Assembly: GCF_037038585.1 (NCBI RefSeq)
Contig: NC_092524.1
Location: 47,143,001-47,207,000, forward strand
Source: Patagioenas fasciata
Lineage: Eukaryota; Chordata; Aves; Columbiformes; Columbidae
DNA length: 64,000 nucleotides
Reading direction: 5' to 3'
In this document: piece after piece, positions 24,101 to 36,440 of the stretch
Numbering within the stretch: the stretch's first letter is position 1
Layout: every line of letters begins with the position of its first letter
Made by a program: the position numbers and the translations under genes
The notes under the pieces: model-generated
The model's database searches: none
What the model saw: only the letters and a program-made list of their open reading frames with translations
What the model was told of the DNA's origin: nothing

Positions 24101-27100
24101 TGTAGACCTCACAATTTCTAGGGACAATTCTGGGTGTAAACCTAGCAAACGGACTGCCCTGGAACCAGAGATGCTGTCTGGATAATGCTTGATTTCTAAA
24201 GCTCAGGATCATATGTTCTCAGTTTTCCTTCTTTAAGGGGAAAAACTCCATGACAATGAGCACATTTCACCATGAAACTGATGCTATCATAACCTTGGAC
24301 TGGTGCACAAAGGAGCGTTACAGCCTGGCTGCCAGAAAACGGAGCTGGAAAAAGTAAATGTTAGGCCATAGTATACTGATTGCAATGTTTTCTCTGTGTT
24401 AGCATTTTTATCCAGAGAAACATTTAAGAGTTGCTCTGTTTTTTGGACTGGATACTTCTTACCAACTGTGATTTTCTAAGCAGGCTAAAATAAGGGCATC
24501 TCCATCAAAGTATATTTGGTCAGTAAGTAGTGGATCAAGTCTTTCATGTGTTCATGGAAAATGCACTGAGTCCAATCTTCAAAGGCTTCTTTTGTACTTT
24601 TAACTCTCTTGTTCTGGTACAGACCATATCCCAACCGCATACCATTCTTCATTATAAAATTAACAAAATAATATAATCTGGGTATTCTGTTGTGGATACA
24701 GGTTGATCTACCTGCATTAAATTTTAGAAGTTCTCCAAGCACATGTAAACTAGAGCCCTTTTGAGACCCCAGGTCGCCTCTGTTAAGGGAAGAACCGGAA
24801 ATGGGGCAAAAGAAAGTCTTATTTTGACACGAATTCTTCAGCTCATAAGTTTTCCAAAAGGCATGAACTATCCTGCTGTAAAAATGATTTCTAATTAGTA
24901 AGTTCTCGAGATAACTAATACACCTGCAGACATTAACAACAAAGATAAAACTATTGCCAAGCCTTTAACAATAGCCTAAGGACTAATGAAGATCTGAAGG
25001 GTAGCAACTTGAAAGGCAAAGGTCACAGCCCACCAAGAACATGATGTATGTTCTTGTCTTCCTGAGAGGGAAGTGGTTCAGAGGCCTAGAAATCCAAATC
25101 CATCCTGAATGGTGAAAGAATGGATTACTCTCCTCTAGTAAAGCATGTAGAATTTCCTTCTACTGAGGTATTCGTCCAAATTGCAGAGATTCAAATCTGG
25201 TATGGGGGGTGTGTGTGTTTATGTTTCAAGAAAGAATACAGAAATGGAAACTCTTCCTCCTGACAATGTCTTCTATGATTCACATTTTCATCATGGCCAA
25301 GCAATACTCCAAGTTTTTTTTTTTTGTGAGCAAGATACCAGGAGCAGAAGGGGACAAGACCTATAGGCTTTGGTTCTGTTTCTAGTCAGAATCACCACCC
25401 TTTCCAAACCAATGACCCAAATAAAAGGCAAGAAAAAGAATCATCACAAGAAGAGAAATAAAAACATATCCTCTTTGGCTTTAAGTCTCTCAGTCATATT
25501 CGTAAGGGATATCTACATTCAACTTTGCCTTTAACTTTGGATTTCAGGGGCAATTTTTATTTCTTTTTGAATGGGGTGGAAGAGAGAGAATGGCAAGAGG
25601 GGTGTTGTTTTTTTGTGTTCTCCTTCCATTAGGACTGGCAGATTCTTGTCGTCTTTGCAGGTAGCCAGTTCCTAGAAGAGGACTGCTAACTCCTGTCACT
25701 TACAGAACTGAAAAGATTTTTCTGCAAAAGCAGAGTTTTAGTCACGCTCTGAAAACTGGCTGTGAACTCTGTGGCTTTTAGCTCTTCCAAAACCTTGCCT
25801 GCCTTGAGTTGAAGAGATCCAAGTGAGTCCAGTTTCTCAGATGAACAGAAAAGGAAATCTCATCTCTCTATTTAAGTTCCTATACTAGCCCAATCTCTGA
25901 GATATGAGTCAGTAATGTCTCCAGAGAGAAACCATCATGCCTAAAGACCGTCAGCAGCACAAAATTTCAAAGAAACCTTGAGGAAATGTTTGGACACCTC
26001 CTTAGCCTTCCTTGAACAATTCCAGATACTTCTGAACCCAAGAGCCAGCCATGAACCACAGTGAGTCTGTGTCTGGCCATAACTACTCAATAATTGGCAG
26101 CGACAAGTATTGAGAGCGCCAAAGAATAAACCTTTCCTCCAAACATGTTCAATTGTTTGGACACTGTCTCTAGGGGCCAATGACACTTCTCTCAGTTTTA
26201 GACTTACAGTCTTGCAGCCAAAACCACAAGACAGGGTAGGATGCAGGAAATAAATCAGATGCCACCCTTTTCTGGAAATTATTTTTCTGCAGCTATTTGG
26301 CAATATTTTTAGGTTTGTGGACCGGAAGGTTGTCAGACTGAACAACTCAAGAGACAGGGAAAGGAACAAGTTTCATCATTGGAATTGCTATGCATTCCTG
26401 CCCCTCCTCTCCCACCCAGTTTATCTATTATCTCACCTTTAGGGCTTTTTAAAAATTGTCTCTAAAAAAGCTACACAAATTGTTGGGCAAGGAGACAGTA
26501 CTGGATGATATCTATGCCATCACATTTAGATGAATCTTTAATCTCTAGAATATGAACTTAAGATTCCTATTAACGTTTTCTTCCTCAGAATAGTGGTGTG
26601 ACCAGCTCTCTCACAAATTCCTTTTCTGGTCTTTCCCATCTTCCTTATGTTTGCTCTCTGTCTAACAAACGCTTGATGCAGGCAGCCACAACAATGCTCA
26701 ATTTGCACAATTCTCTGTGAGCCAGTGTCCAAAAAGTAGTGCCTTAAACAAATCAAAACTAGGAAGAGTCTTCAAGTGTCTAAGAAGAATGCTGAACCTG
26801 CTACTTCCCAGAAGTTACCCTGTATGGCTATGACATAAATGAAAGCCACACTCATCATCTCCTATGCTACTTTTTCTTTCCCACATATCTGACTCCTTTT
26901 TTTTTTTTTTTTTTTTAATTTTTAAAGAAAATGAATGAACCAACCAACCCACAACTGGCATCCAGCACCAGCAGTTCAATGCCACCTAACTAATTAACTA
27001 ATTCTCTGTACTCCTCCACTTTTTTTTTTTTTTTTTAGCAGGGACACTTAATACCACCTTTGAAGGCTTCGTACAGAATGATCAAATTTAAGTCTACATA

Positions 27101-28383
27101 CCTGGCAGACAAAATAAAGATCTTGCCTAGCTTCTTTTTTTCTCCATGTCAAAACCCTTGCCCCCCTCTTTCTGTGTCTAAGGAAAAATAAAAAAGTTTT
27201 AAGTGGTCACTTGCAAAGGGAGCATACTTGGATATAAGTGCACGTACAAGGCATTCCACAAGCCACTCTGAAACCACCTGAAGTATTCCCCTGAAAGAGA
27301 GTGATGTTTGAATTCCTACTCACTGACAGGCATGGATACAATGTTTCTAGGCTACCAAATGCCTGGAAAAAATTGAAGTCAGAAGGTGAACTCCAGAGCT
27401 ATCTAAACTATCAGAAATGGCTTCAAAGGTGTTCTCTTGTTTAAACATGATTTTTATAAAGTGGAGTTCAAACCAGCTCCTTTACTCTGAGAGGTTTATG
27501 ACAGCAAGATGGGATCTATAGATTTCAGAAATTCAGTGATACGAAGTTGTCTTTGAACTCTGACTTCCCTTACACAAAGGACTCATTTTCCTGGACTCTC
27601 ATTTAGTCCAGAGAAAACACTTCCTAAAGATGTTAAGGCATCAGTAACTGTTTGATTATTTAACATTTCCTTCATAAGCACTTCCAAAGGCGCCAACTGA
27701 TGGTATCCTGGTCATGCAAGCTTAAGTGGCATATTGCTATATATGAATGATCAGTCAGTCTAGATGCAAGCAGCTTTATCCTTGAGATAGAATCCAAAGT
27801 TGTTGACTAAACAGATCCATTTACTATTGGAGCACTTTCTCTTGCTTTCTTTGCTTATACTACAGGAGTTTCTCTCCTTCATTTCAACTGACAAACTCTC
27901 AACTTTTGCCCACTGGAACACACTTAACAGTTCTGTGTCAGGGATAACACACATAAACCCCTTCCCGGTTCACTCTATTTAAATTCTCCTGCTGTGTGAA
28001 AACAGGAAAGTAGCTCCTGCACACTGCTTGAGCTAACAGCTGTGACTTGTTAGGCTGTTAGAAGAGATGAAAACTCTCTTCTTAGTAGGGGAGGCTATAT
28101 AAAATAAGAAAGCAGAGGTAGAAGGAGGTACATTCCTCCTGTGGAAGGGAAGAAGAAACTGAAAAAAACCTGTAAGCCAAGGAGGCTACCATGGTTTTCC
28201 TATAGCATTTTCTAGTCTCACTTTATAAGAGAATCCTTCCTCTAAAAGATTACGTGAAGAGATGCTCTACTGGCCAAACCTACATGAACTTTTAGGACAT
28301 GGTTTAGTTTTTTAGATTTTAGTGGAATGGCTTGAAAGACTAAGTTCTCAGGTTAAGAACTGTGTCCCTTCTGGACCTCTTAG
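21195..28383. other. Intergenic, AT-rich, no gene recognised
   Basis: This is 7.2 kb without a supported gene. It has poly-T runs at about 26896-26916 and 27020-27038 and short frames only. No CR1 or LTR is recognised within it. Retained ancient repeats too decayed to see are likely. Confidence 0.4.
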
Positions 28384-28856
28384 TGTGGGAATGACAGGAC
28401 GTGCAGTTCCAGCCACCTGGATGATAAAGGAAGATCACTACTAACATGACCATCTGGACGAATGATACTAGCATGATTAAATTACAGCAATTAGTCAAAA
28501 CATAAAGGGCCTTGGACAGGTTATACAGAAGTATGTTTTTATGAGTGTAAGAAGTGATAGTCCAGGTCAGCGAGAATGTTATCTTGGGTCAGAACACCGC
28601 CCCCGTATGTATGACATGTGAATGTTGGGTCTGGGCCTGTGTGTTTGGAATAACATTTTTTGAAAAAAACATCCTGTTTAACCTCTTGGTCCAGGCCTGT
28701 ATCTGTAAAACTATAAATTGAGCAAGGCTAATTAAAGAAGGCTCAGCTCGGCTCACCTCTGCCTGGCTCTGCTCTCACTGTTAACAAGAACTCTGTGTCT
28801 ACATCTCTGTCTGCATTTCTGTATGCGTGTCTATATGTATCATTCTCATCGCCGCA
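28384..28856 (+). mobile_element. Solo LTR-like element
   Basis: The element begins TGTGGGAATGACAGG and ends near ATTCTCATCGCCGCA; the two ends are imperfect inverted repeats with TG/CA termini. Inside lie a TATA box (TATAAA, 28712-28717), an ATTAAA 14 bases later (28731-28736) and a pyrimidine-rich CTCTGCCTGGCTCTGCTCTC run, the usual U3-R-U5 order. The flanks do not give a convincing target duplication. There is no internal coding region. Confidence 0.6.
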
Positions 28857-30964
28857 CTAAAGGAAAGACTTTGAACACCATGCCCCATAGCATTTCTCTC
28901 GATGGCATAAGGGCAATTTCTGTGCCCTGGAATGACAAACACTGGGAACAGATTTGCCAAACTGGGCAGGATCCAAGGAGCCTAAAAATGTCTCAAACTT
29001 GATAACCTGACAAAAATAATCTCTTTCAAATAAATTTGATTAACCTACCTTTAAGATTTTTTAAATAACTTACAATTTCACAGATTTCTTTCTGAGATAA
29101 GAAAGATATTTGTTCTGAATACCAGTCTCCAGTGCAGCTACTTGAAAATAAAATCCCTGATAAATTCATGTGTTTCATTGCATTTAGTTTGTAAATTCAG
29201 TATGCTTCCCAGCAGCATATATAAATAGGTATAACATTTACCTCTATGCAAATATTTGAAACATCATGGTAACTTCAGATTTTTAAAAGTAGACTGAATA
29301 TTTTATTAGCAGTTCAGCTATTTCAGGAACTTTGTAAAAGCTTAAGAATGGATAGAAGGTAATACTATTTTTTTCCCATTAGAATATCCCATATGTCCTT
29401 AAAACTCTTTCTTACACTTTCCATTTAGGGTTCATTTTTCTTTTCTGGAGGTAAAAATACTCATTTGTCTTGAATTACCATGTGAACTACTTCATGCTTT
29501 CCTTTACTATTTGTTTGTCTGGTTTGGGGTTTTATAATTTCAATCCCTTTTAAGATAGGGAATGCTTTTATACTTTATCTCATATTTAATAGTAAAGAAG
29601 TATAAATACCAGTCATAAAAATTTAATAACAAGATAAGATGACAAATGTTAATGTCTCAGTACAATGTGTCTTAGAAACGGCTCTCTGCAAGATAGCATG
29701 ATGATGATTATAAATTTAAACTGTCCCATAATTTAAATGCATTCAAACTCTCCAATGTAGGAAAGCACACAACAGTTCTGCATAGCAGTTCAGGAAGTGA
29801 TGAAGTGTTTCAGGCCCAGTTGAGATTTCAGACGGAATGTAGTCAATCAGCTGGAAACTAATCACAAAGTTGTACTTAGCACCTCAATTCTTGAGAGAGA
29901 TGCTACAGATCTTTAATAAAATCAAACAATGAAGTACTCAGGTTTATACTTCTTCAATAAAACAGTACTTTCTAAATCAGCTCTAGCATCAATATCATTA
30001 ATCAGTTCAATCCTGGAACACAGAAATGAGAAAGACAGTACAGAAAACCAACAGGGTCCACAAGAAGACGCACACTTTAATTTCCATCTTCCCAATGTCA
30101 CTCCCCGCTACCTTTCAACAGTAAAAAGGTAATTCCGTTGCTCAAAGCCTACAGTGTCACAGAAAGGTAGCAAGAAAATCTGTAATGTCTTAGGCCCTTA
30201 AAATGACAGGTGAAATGAACTTAAATGATCCTAAAGTGAACCACTTTACACAAACTAGAGGGACAGGAAACCTCCAGCCCCACTCCACACCCCCAAAAAG
30301 ATCTTTGCCAACTTGACCACTAAAAAAAAATTTTCTGAGCTGAAAACAGGGCGCCAAATTTGTAATCCCATGAAAGCTACGGCCGATCTCATCAGAGAAA
30401 GAAAGGACAGTGAAAAACATTTCAAAAGTGAACTTATACTACCAAAAAGCAGAGAAGAAAACAGTAAGTTTTTTTCCTTCTCTTCAGGCAATGAATGGAA
30501 ACTCTGAAGCAGGTGATATATTAATTAAACACAACAATTAAATACAACAATTACTACTGAAAGCTCATGATCCAGCAAGAGATGAAGAACTTCATCTAAT
30601 AAGTGGGTCTGGGTTGGCTCAATCTTTTGTCCTTGCACATAGCAGCCATAGAAAGAAGCCCTTGGTTCCCATATCAAAACGCATCCTTGAAAAGGCAATC
30701 GTTTTGTTTTCATGGACATGCCTAGTATCCAGAAGACAGAAACCATGTCACTACTTAGCTTTTGCTTTTATCTGTGCCACTGGATCTCACTGTCAACTTT
30801 TCTGGCTTAACTCTCTTCCACCTCCTACTTTTACAGCAAACAAAACATGTGGCATGAAACATTTGCTAACACAACCGTACACAGAAAGCAAATCTTTCTT
30901 TAGTGCTCTTACAAGAATGACAGCAAAACAAATGCACAAAGACTCATTTCACAAGGTTTACTTT
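28857..30964. other. Intergenic, no gene recognised
   Basis: This is AT-rich sequence with short frames only. A short tandem duplication (ACACAACAATTAAATACAAC) is seen near 30529-30551. Confidence 0.4.
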
Positions 30965-32470
30965 CCAACTCCATGACCATCTCTAGCCTGCCCTTAATTT
31001 ATGAAGCCTCACCTTTTAAGCCATTGAGATTCCTTGTACTCACTACTCTGTCTGGAAGACAGTTCCAGAAGTTCATTTCTCTGATGGCTAGAGAACTTCT
31101 TTTAACTTCCTCTCTAAATGTATTATTGATTAATTCACATCCATTTGATCTTATCTTTTGACTTTAATTGTTCTTCTCCCTAGTTGGTATTTACCCCCAA
31201 ATGTATTTCTAGAAAGTAATCATATCCTCTTTGAATCTTCACCTTGGTCAGCCAAACCAAGCCACATTCTTTTAATCTCCTTTCAAAAGACTTTTTTACC
31301 ATTCCGTTAATGGTCCTTGGAAATATTTTCTGTGTTTGTTCCAGTTTAAATTCACGTTTTCCCAGTACAGATGGTCAGACTGATAGCAGTAGTCCAGATG
31401 AGATCCTAGCAGTATTTTATCCTAATTGTATCAATATTTTCCAATACCTACAGAAAATGCGGTTTTGACATTTACAGTGGCCTTCTTCGTGGCTGAAAAA
31501 TACTATCAGTGTGTTTATCTTAACAAACACAAAGGTTGAACTTCCTGCACTGCTGCTGACCAATGAGCCTCCAGCTCACAGCACTTAAATTTTTTCTCAC
31601 TGTGATGATTCCTATTGACGGTCATCTCATTCTTCCTATTTTATAGGCAGATTCTTGTTAGTATTAGTAATACCTCCTAGCTCTCTGTATCTGCAAATTT
31701 CATGAGCACAAACTGGGTTTTGCACTAAGATTACTAATGTGAAATATTAAACAGAATCAGTCCCAAGATGAATCTTTGAAAAGTAACATAAATAAATTTC
31801 CTACATTTTTACAATCTTTCAAAATACCCCACTATAAGTGTTTAGCCAGTTTTTAATTCCAATTCCTGGCCTCTCCTGCTTAAATAATGATTTTCATGAA
31901 TGCTGTTTCAAATGTTTTGCTTAAACCCAGATGTATTAAGTCCACTGCATTGCCCTTTTTAAAGAAATCCCTTATCTTATAAAAGAAAGATGAGGCTTGT
32001 CTGACATGATCTATTTCTGATAAAACCATCTCAGGTTTTTATCACATTTTCCATTTACCTGATCTTGATTATTCCTTCCTTTCAAACTTTTTCTAAGATG
32101 TTCCACACCATCAAAGTCAAAGCACCAATCCTCTTTCTAAAAACAAACAACTTTTGATACTTGCCAATCACATGGTACCTTCCCAGAATTGGAAGATTAA
32201 TTGAAAATCCTTGCTAGCAGAGTTGCAATTTCATGTGCCAGTTCCTTCTGGCACATAATACAGGTTTCCTGTTTTCTTAGGGTAAGAAGTCTTTATTTTC
32301 TATATTCTTCCACGCCAGTGATAGCAATTTCTATTACCCTGTAATTTTTCCCATTGGGTACACTATCCTTGTCCTTTGGATATCATTATACTTATTCTCC
32401 ATCTAATTCTCAAATAAGGAAGACTCCACTTCTTCCTTATAAAACCTCTTTTTGTATTTAAATACAACAA
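30965..32470 (-). mobile_element. Ancient CR1-family LINE remnant
   Basis: Read on the minus strand, the segment follows old amniote CR1 sequence. On the plus strand this shows as ACTACTCTGTCTGGAAGACA, TTCCAGAAGTTCATTTCTCT near 31040-31080, TGTTCCAGTTTAAATTCACG near 31340, and GACATGATCTATTTCTGATA near 32005. The match order corresponds to reverse transcriptase towards the 3' end, highly diverged and without open frames. Assignment is by remembered consensus. Confidence 0.7.
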
Positions 32471-32524
32471 ACTAATGGAAGTGCATGTCTATAAACTATG
32501 GTTAATGTGATGTAAGAAACAGAT

Positions 32525-33580
32525 TACAGAATCACAGAATGTTAGTGACTGGAAGGGACCTCAAAAGATCATCTAGTCCAATCCCCCTGCTGGAGCAGGA
32601 ACACCCAGATGAGGTTACACAGGAAGGTGTTCAGGCGGGCTTTGAATGTCTGCAGAGAAGGAGACTCCACAACCTCCCTGGGCAGCCTGTTCCAGTGTTC
32701 TGTCACCCTTACTGAGAAGTTTCTTCTCTAATTTAAGTAGAACCTTTTGTGTTCCAGTTTGAACCCATTACCCCTTGTCCTATCATTGGTTGTCATCGAG
32801 AAGAGCCTGGCTCCATCTTCGTGACACTCACCCTTTATATATCTGTAAACATTAATTTGGTCACCCCTCAGTCTCCTCTCCTCCAAGCTAAAGAGACCAG
32901 CTCCCCCAGCCTTTCCTCATAAGGGAGATGCTCCACTCCCTTCATCATCTTTGTTGCCCTGCACTGGACTCTCTCCAGCAGTTCCCTGTCCTTCTTGAAC
33001 TAAGGGGCCCAGAACTGGACACAATATTCCAGATGTGGTCTCACCAGGGCAGAGTTAAGGGGAAGGAGAATGTCTCTCGACCTACTAACCACCTCCCTTC
33101 TAATACACCCCAGGATGCCATTGGCCTTCCTGGCCACAAGGGCACAGTGCTGGCTCTTGTTCATCCTGCTGTCCACCAGGACCCCCACGTCCCTTTCCCC
33201 TACGCTGCTCTCTTAATAGGTCATTCCCCAACTTATACTGGAACCTGGGGTTGTTCCTACCCAGATGCAAGACTTTCCCCAGATGCACTTTCCCTTGTTA
33301 TATTTCATTAAATTTTTCCCTGCCCAACTCTCCAGCCCGTCCAGGTCTTGTTGGATGGTGGCACAGCCTTCTGGCGTGTCAGCCACTCCTCCCAGCTTGG
33401 TATCATCAGCAAACTTGCTGATAGTACACTCTATTCCCTCGTCCAAATCAATGATGAATATATTGAATAATATAGGCCCCAGTCCTGACCTTTGAGGCAC
33501 TCCACTAGATACAGGCCTCCAACTGGACTCCGCCCCATTGACCATGACTCTCTGGTTTCTTCCCTTCAGCCAGTTTGCAG
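32525..33580 (-). mobile_element. CR1 LINE, 5'-truncated, with reverse-transcriptase remnant
   Basis: On minus, 33580 to about 33290 encodes a clear CR1 reverse-transcriptase segment: [31 protein letters not shown] (catalytic-region context) and the FADDTKLGG motif with its two aspartates. The frame then shifts twice (near 33280 and 33195), continuing in another frame through [20 protein letters not shown] and [17 protein letters not shown]. The 3' end is at 32525 (plus-strand ACAGAATCACAGAATG, followed by GGAAGGGACCTC). The element is dead through truncation and frameshifts. It is younger than the neighbouring remnants by its clearer consensus match. Confidence 0.95.
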
Positions 33581-34940
33581 TAAATACGAATATAAAATAC
33601 GCCATATAAAACAGTATGAAGGAAACTCCACAAATGTTGTTTGGCTCAGTGATATTTGAAGAACATCACTGAAATCAAGAAAACATTCACAATGAGGTAT
33701 AATTCCCACTAGTACTTCCTACTAGAGGCACTAAGGAAAAACTATTACATTGATTTAATTCCTTATTTCATGAAAGAAGGATGAGAAGAAAGGTGTTGCT
33801 AAGGGAAATGACAAACAGCTAAGTTGTATGCAATGAGATTTTATCAAATAAAAAAGTGTATACTTTGTAAAATGCAAGTTTATCGTCTGTAAACAGAAGA
33901 ACATAGATTCACTGGCTTGCTGGATCTGCTTCTTCTTATTCTGTATTGCTTTCTTTTTGCCATTACTATTCCATGAGAAAAACCCATTGAAGTTCTTCCT
34001 GAGGCAGCATATGGCAGAAAAACCTGTCCCTATGCCATTATATGCAGCTGAGAACAAGGAGCAATCACTAAAATTAAGTTCTTTTTCTCTTTTTATTCAG
34101 AGAGTTACAACATTTCCTCTATCTGCCTTTTCAGTCCACAGAAATATGAAATAAAAGATAGAGGTCTCACAGTTCTTCAATCATAGTTTTCAGTCATCCC
34201 TGAGACTGAAGAACCATGTACAAAATTTACAGAAATGACATATTTTTCCTTTAATTCCAGCATCTCCAGACTCCCATATAGCTCTGCTCCACCAACATAG
34301 TATGCTTGGACAAACCTGATCCATCTGGCATAGCCTTTAAGTTTTGTCCCAAGTTAATCTATGACAGAACAAAGTAAATGAAGTAAATGGGTCTAAATAA
34401 TTATTCTGAAATAATTATTCTGAAAGCAGAAACAATCCCTAAAAAAGGTATTTTTCTTCCACAATATTTTTGAAGCAATCTATAGCCTTCGCAGAGAGAT
34501 CTGCCTTCAGGATACTCTTTTCCTGTTTGACTGCCTTGGCCTCTGTCTCGTTCCTCTTTGATCTCACTGCTCCCATTAAAGGATCACAAATGTTGCAGAG
34601 ACAACCGTTCACAAGCTGGTAAATGCAAACAGTAGTTTTGTTCATGCATATTCATTAGAATAAGTTTGTAATTGCATGATCACATAATATTTCCATGGTA
34701 CTATTCCACTGCTCTACCCAGACAGTGCCTTCTACCTGCTTTTGTACCTTATCCATTTTCTACATGACTTCTAACATCTAAGAACATGTAATTTGACTAT
34801 TACATAATGCACAGATAAAATAGTTTGGAGTCAAGTTTGTCCCGGAAGCCTACATTCTATTATTCCCTTTCTGAATGCATGACTTAGAACTTCAAAATTA
34901 TTTTGAGATTTTTTTGTAAGTAAAATGCATTTTTTCCTAT
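33581..34940. other. Intergenic, no gene recognised
   Basis: This is a 1.4-kb AT-rich spacer between CR1 elements. A 14-bp tandem duplication of AATAATTATTCTGA occurs at about 34397-34424. There is no coding content. Confidence 0.4.
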
Positions 34941-36440
34941 AAATTCATAGGTCAGAAGAGACTTTAAAATCCTTTAGTTTGATCTCTGGCATATTACAGT
35001 CTATTAAATTTCACTCTCTACTAAGACTACTTATTTTTCACTAATGCATATTAAAAAAAAATCCTGTTTCAATTTGGAAGTTTTTAATATTTCTTTACAG
35101 AAACTTTCAAACTTTCATATTAGGAAACAAACAATCTCCATCTTCCTCTGTAGCTTATTCCATCACTGTTAAAAAATTCGAGTTTTGTTTCTAATGAGAA
35201 TTTATCTGGATTCAGGTTGCAGCACAAAAGGATGCTATTGTACTATGCTTATCTTCTCTAAAATGAAGAGCTCTTAAGATTGTGATTTCCTTTACACAAA
35301 AGTATTTATACATTGTCATCAAATCACTTATGAATAATTTCCGTTGGGTTTTTTTTGTTGTTTTTTTTTTTTTTTTTAAATGAACTAGGTGGACAGGGCT
35401 CTTCAGTTCTCAAACTACAAAGCAATTCTTCAGAATTATTTCTGTGGCTCTCTATCCACTCAAAGTGCTCACTGTTCTTTTTAAAATGCAAACCCCAGAA
35501 ACCTATTCGGGATTCCAGTGCCAATTCTATCTACAAAATTTAAATGACCTCTCAAGCAGTCCATTTCCTATTCAAACGACCTATTTTTTGCAAAATCATT
35601 ATAGCGGGAATCCAAGTTGAGTCACCTGTCCACTGTGACCTTGAAGTCTTTTCAGAGTCACTGTTTTCCAGGAAACAAATCCTCTTCCTATAGACCAACA
35701 GACAATATGTTTTCTGTCCCTAAATATATGCTCTTGCTTTTGGCAGTGTTGAAAGACTGATTTATTTGAATGGGCACAACTTAAACAGTCCAAGTGGTCC
35801 TGTAAGACTCCCCTGGCTTCATTCAGTAGTTACTATTTCTCCCATTCTTGTATTATTCACAAATTTTACCAAATATATTTGGTACCATTTATTTATTAAA
35901 ATAATGAGGAAAATATTGAATAGCACTCGACTTCCACTAGCCTACTGATAGCATTAGTATCAGTCCCTGTGCAAGGCAAACTCCATTCATGACGACTCCC
36001 TATTGACAAGTACTTTTTTGCATTCCAGGTTCTTCAATCAGAGCATCACATGCCTTGTTGACACTGTATAGAGTTCATTACTGAATTAAAATGTTTTCTT
36101 TTAGCACCAATTCAACTGTCTTATAAGTATCTGTATCTCTTGCTTCTATAAATTAGTAAACATATATTAATAAATGTCAGTCAGACTTCTTTGACTAGAG
36201 TGATTTTCTGTAAATCTGATTTGAATGGCATTAATTATATTTCCATTCCTTATTTATTTATTTATCAATTTAAAATTTTAATAAATCCTTAATAACTTTC
36301 CAGTATATTGACGTGGATTGATTACAGGCTAACAGATCTGTATTACTTGGGTCAGTCTGCTTGCCTTCCAGAATCTTAGCACAACCTTATTACTCTTCCA
36401 GTTTCATGGAATAAATAATTAATTAAGGGTGAATGCAAAT
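34941..36440 (-). mobile_element. Ancient CR1-family LINE remnant
   Basis: Plus-strand landmarks are ATTCATAGGTCAGAAGAGAC (34954, CR1 3' end reversed), TTCCATCACTGTTAAAAAAT near 35158, GAAGTCTTTTCAGAGTCACT near 35643, and TGGCATTAATTATATTTCCA near 36226. They occur in the order expected for a minus-strand CR1 of the old amniote type. There are many indels and no open frames. Confidence 0.75.

Noticed and set aside
33000..33605. Minus-strand reverse-transcriptase frames as a host gene
   Set aside because: They are parts of a truncated CR1 LINE with two frameshifts and a CR1 3' tail at 32525.
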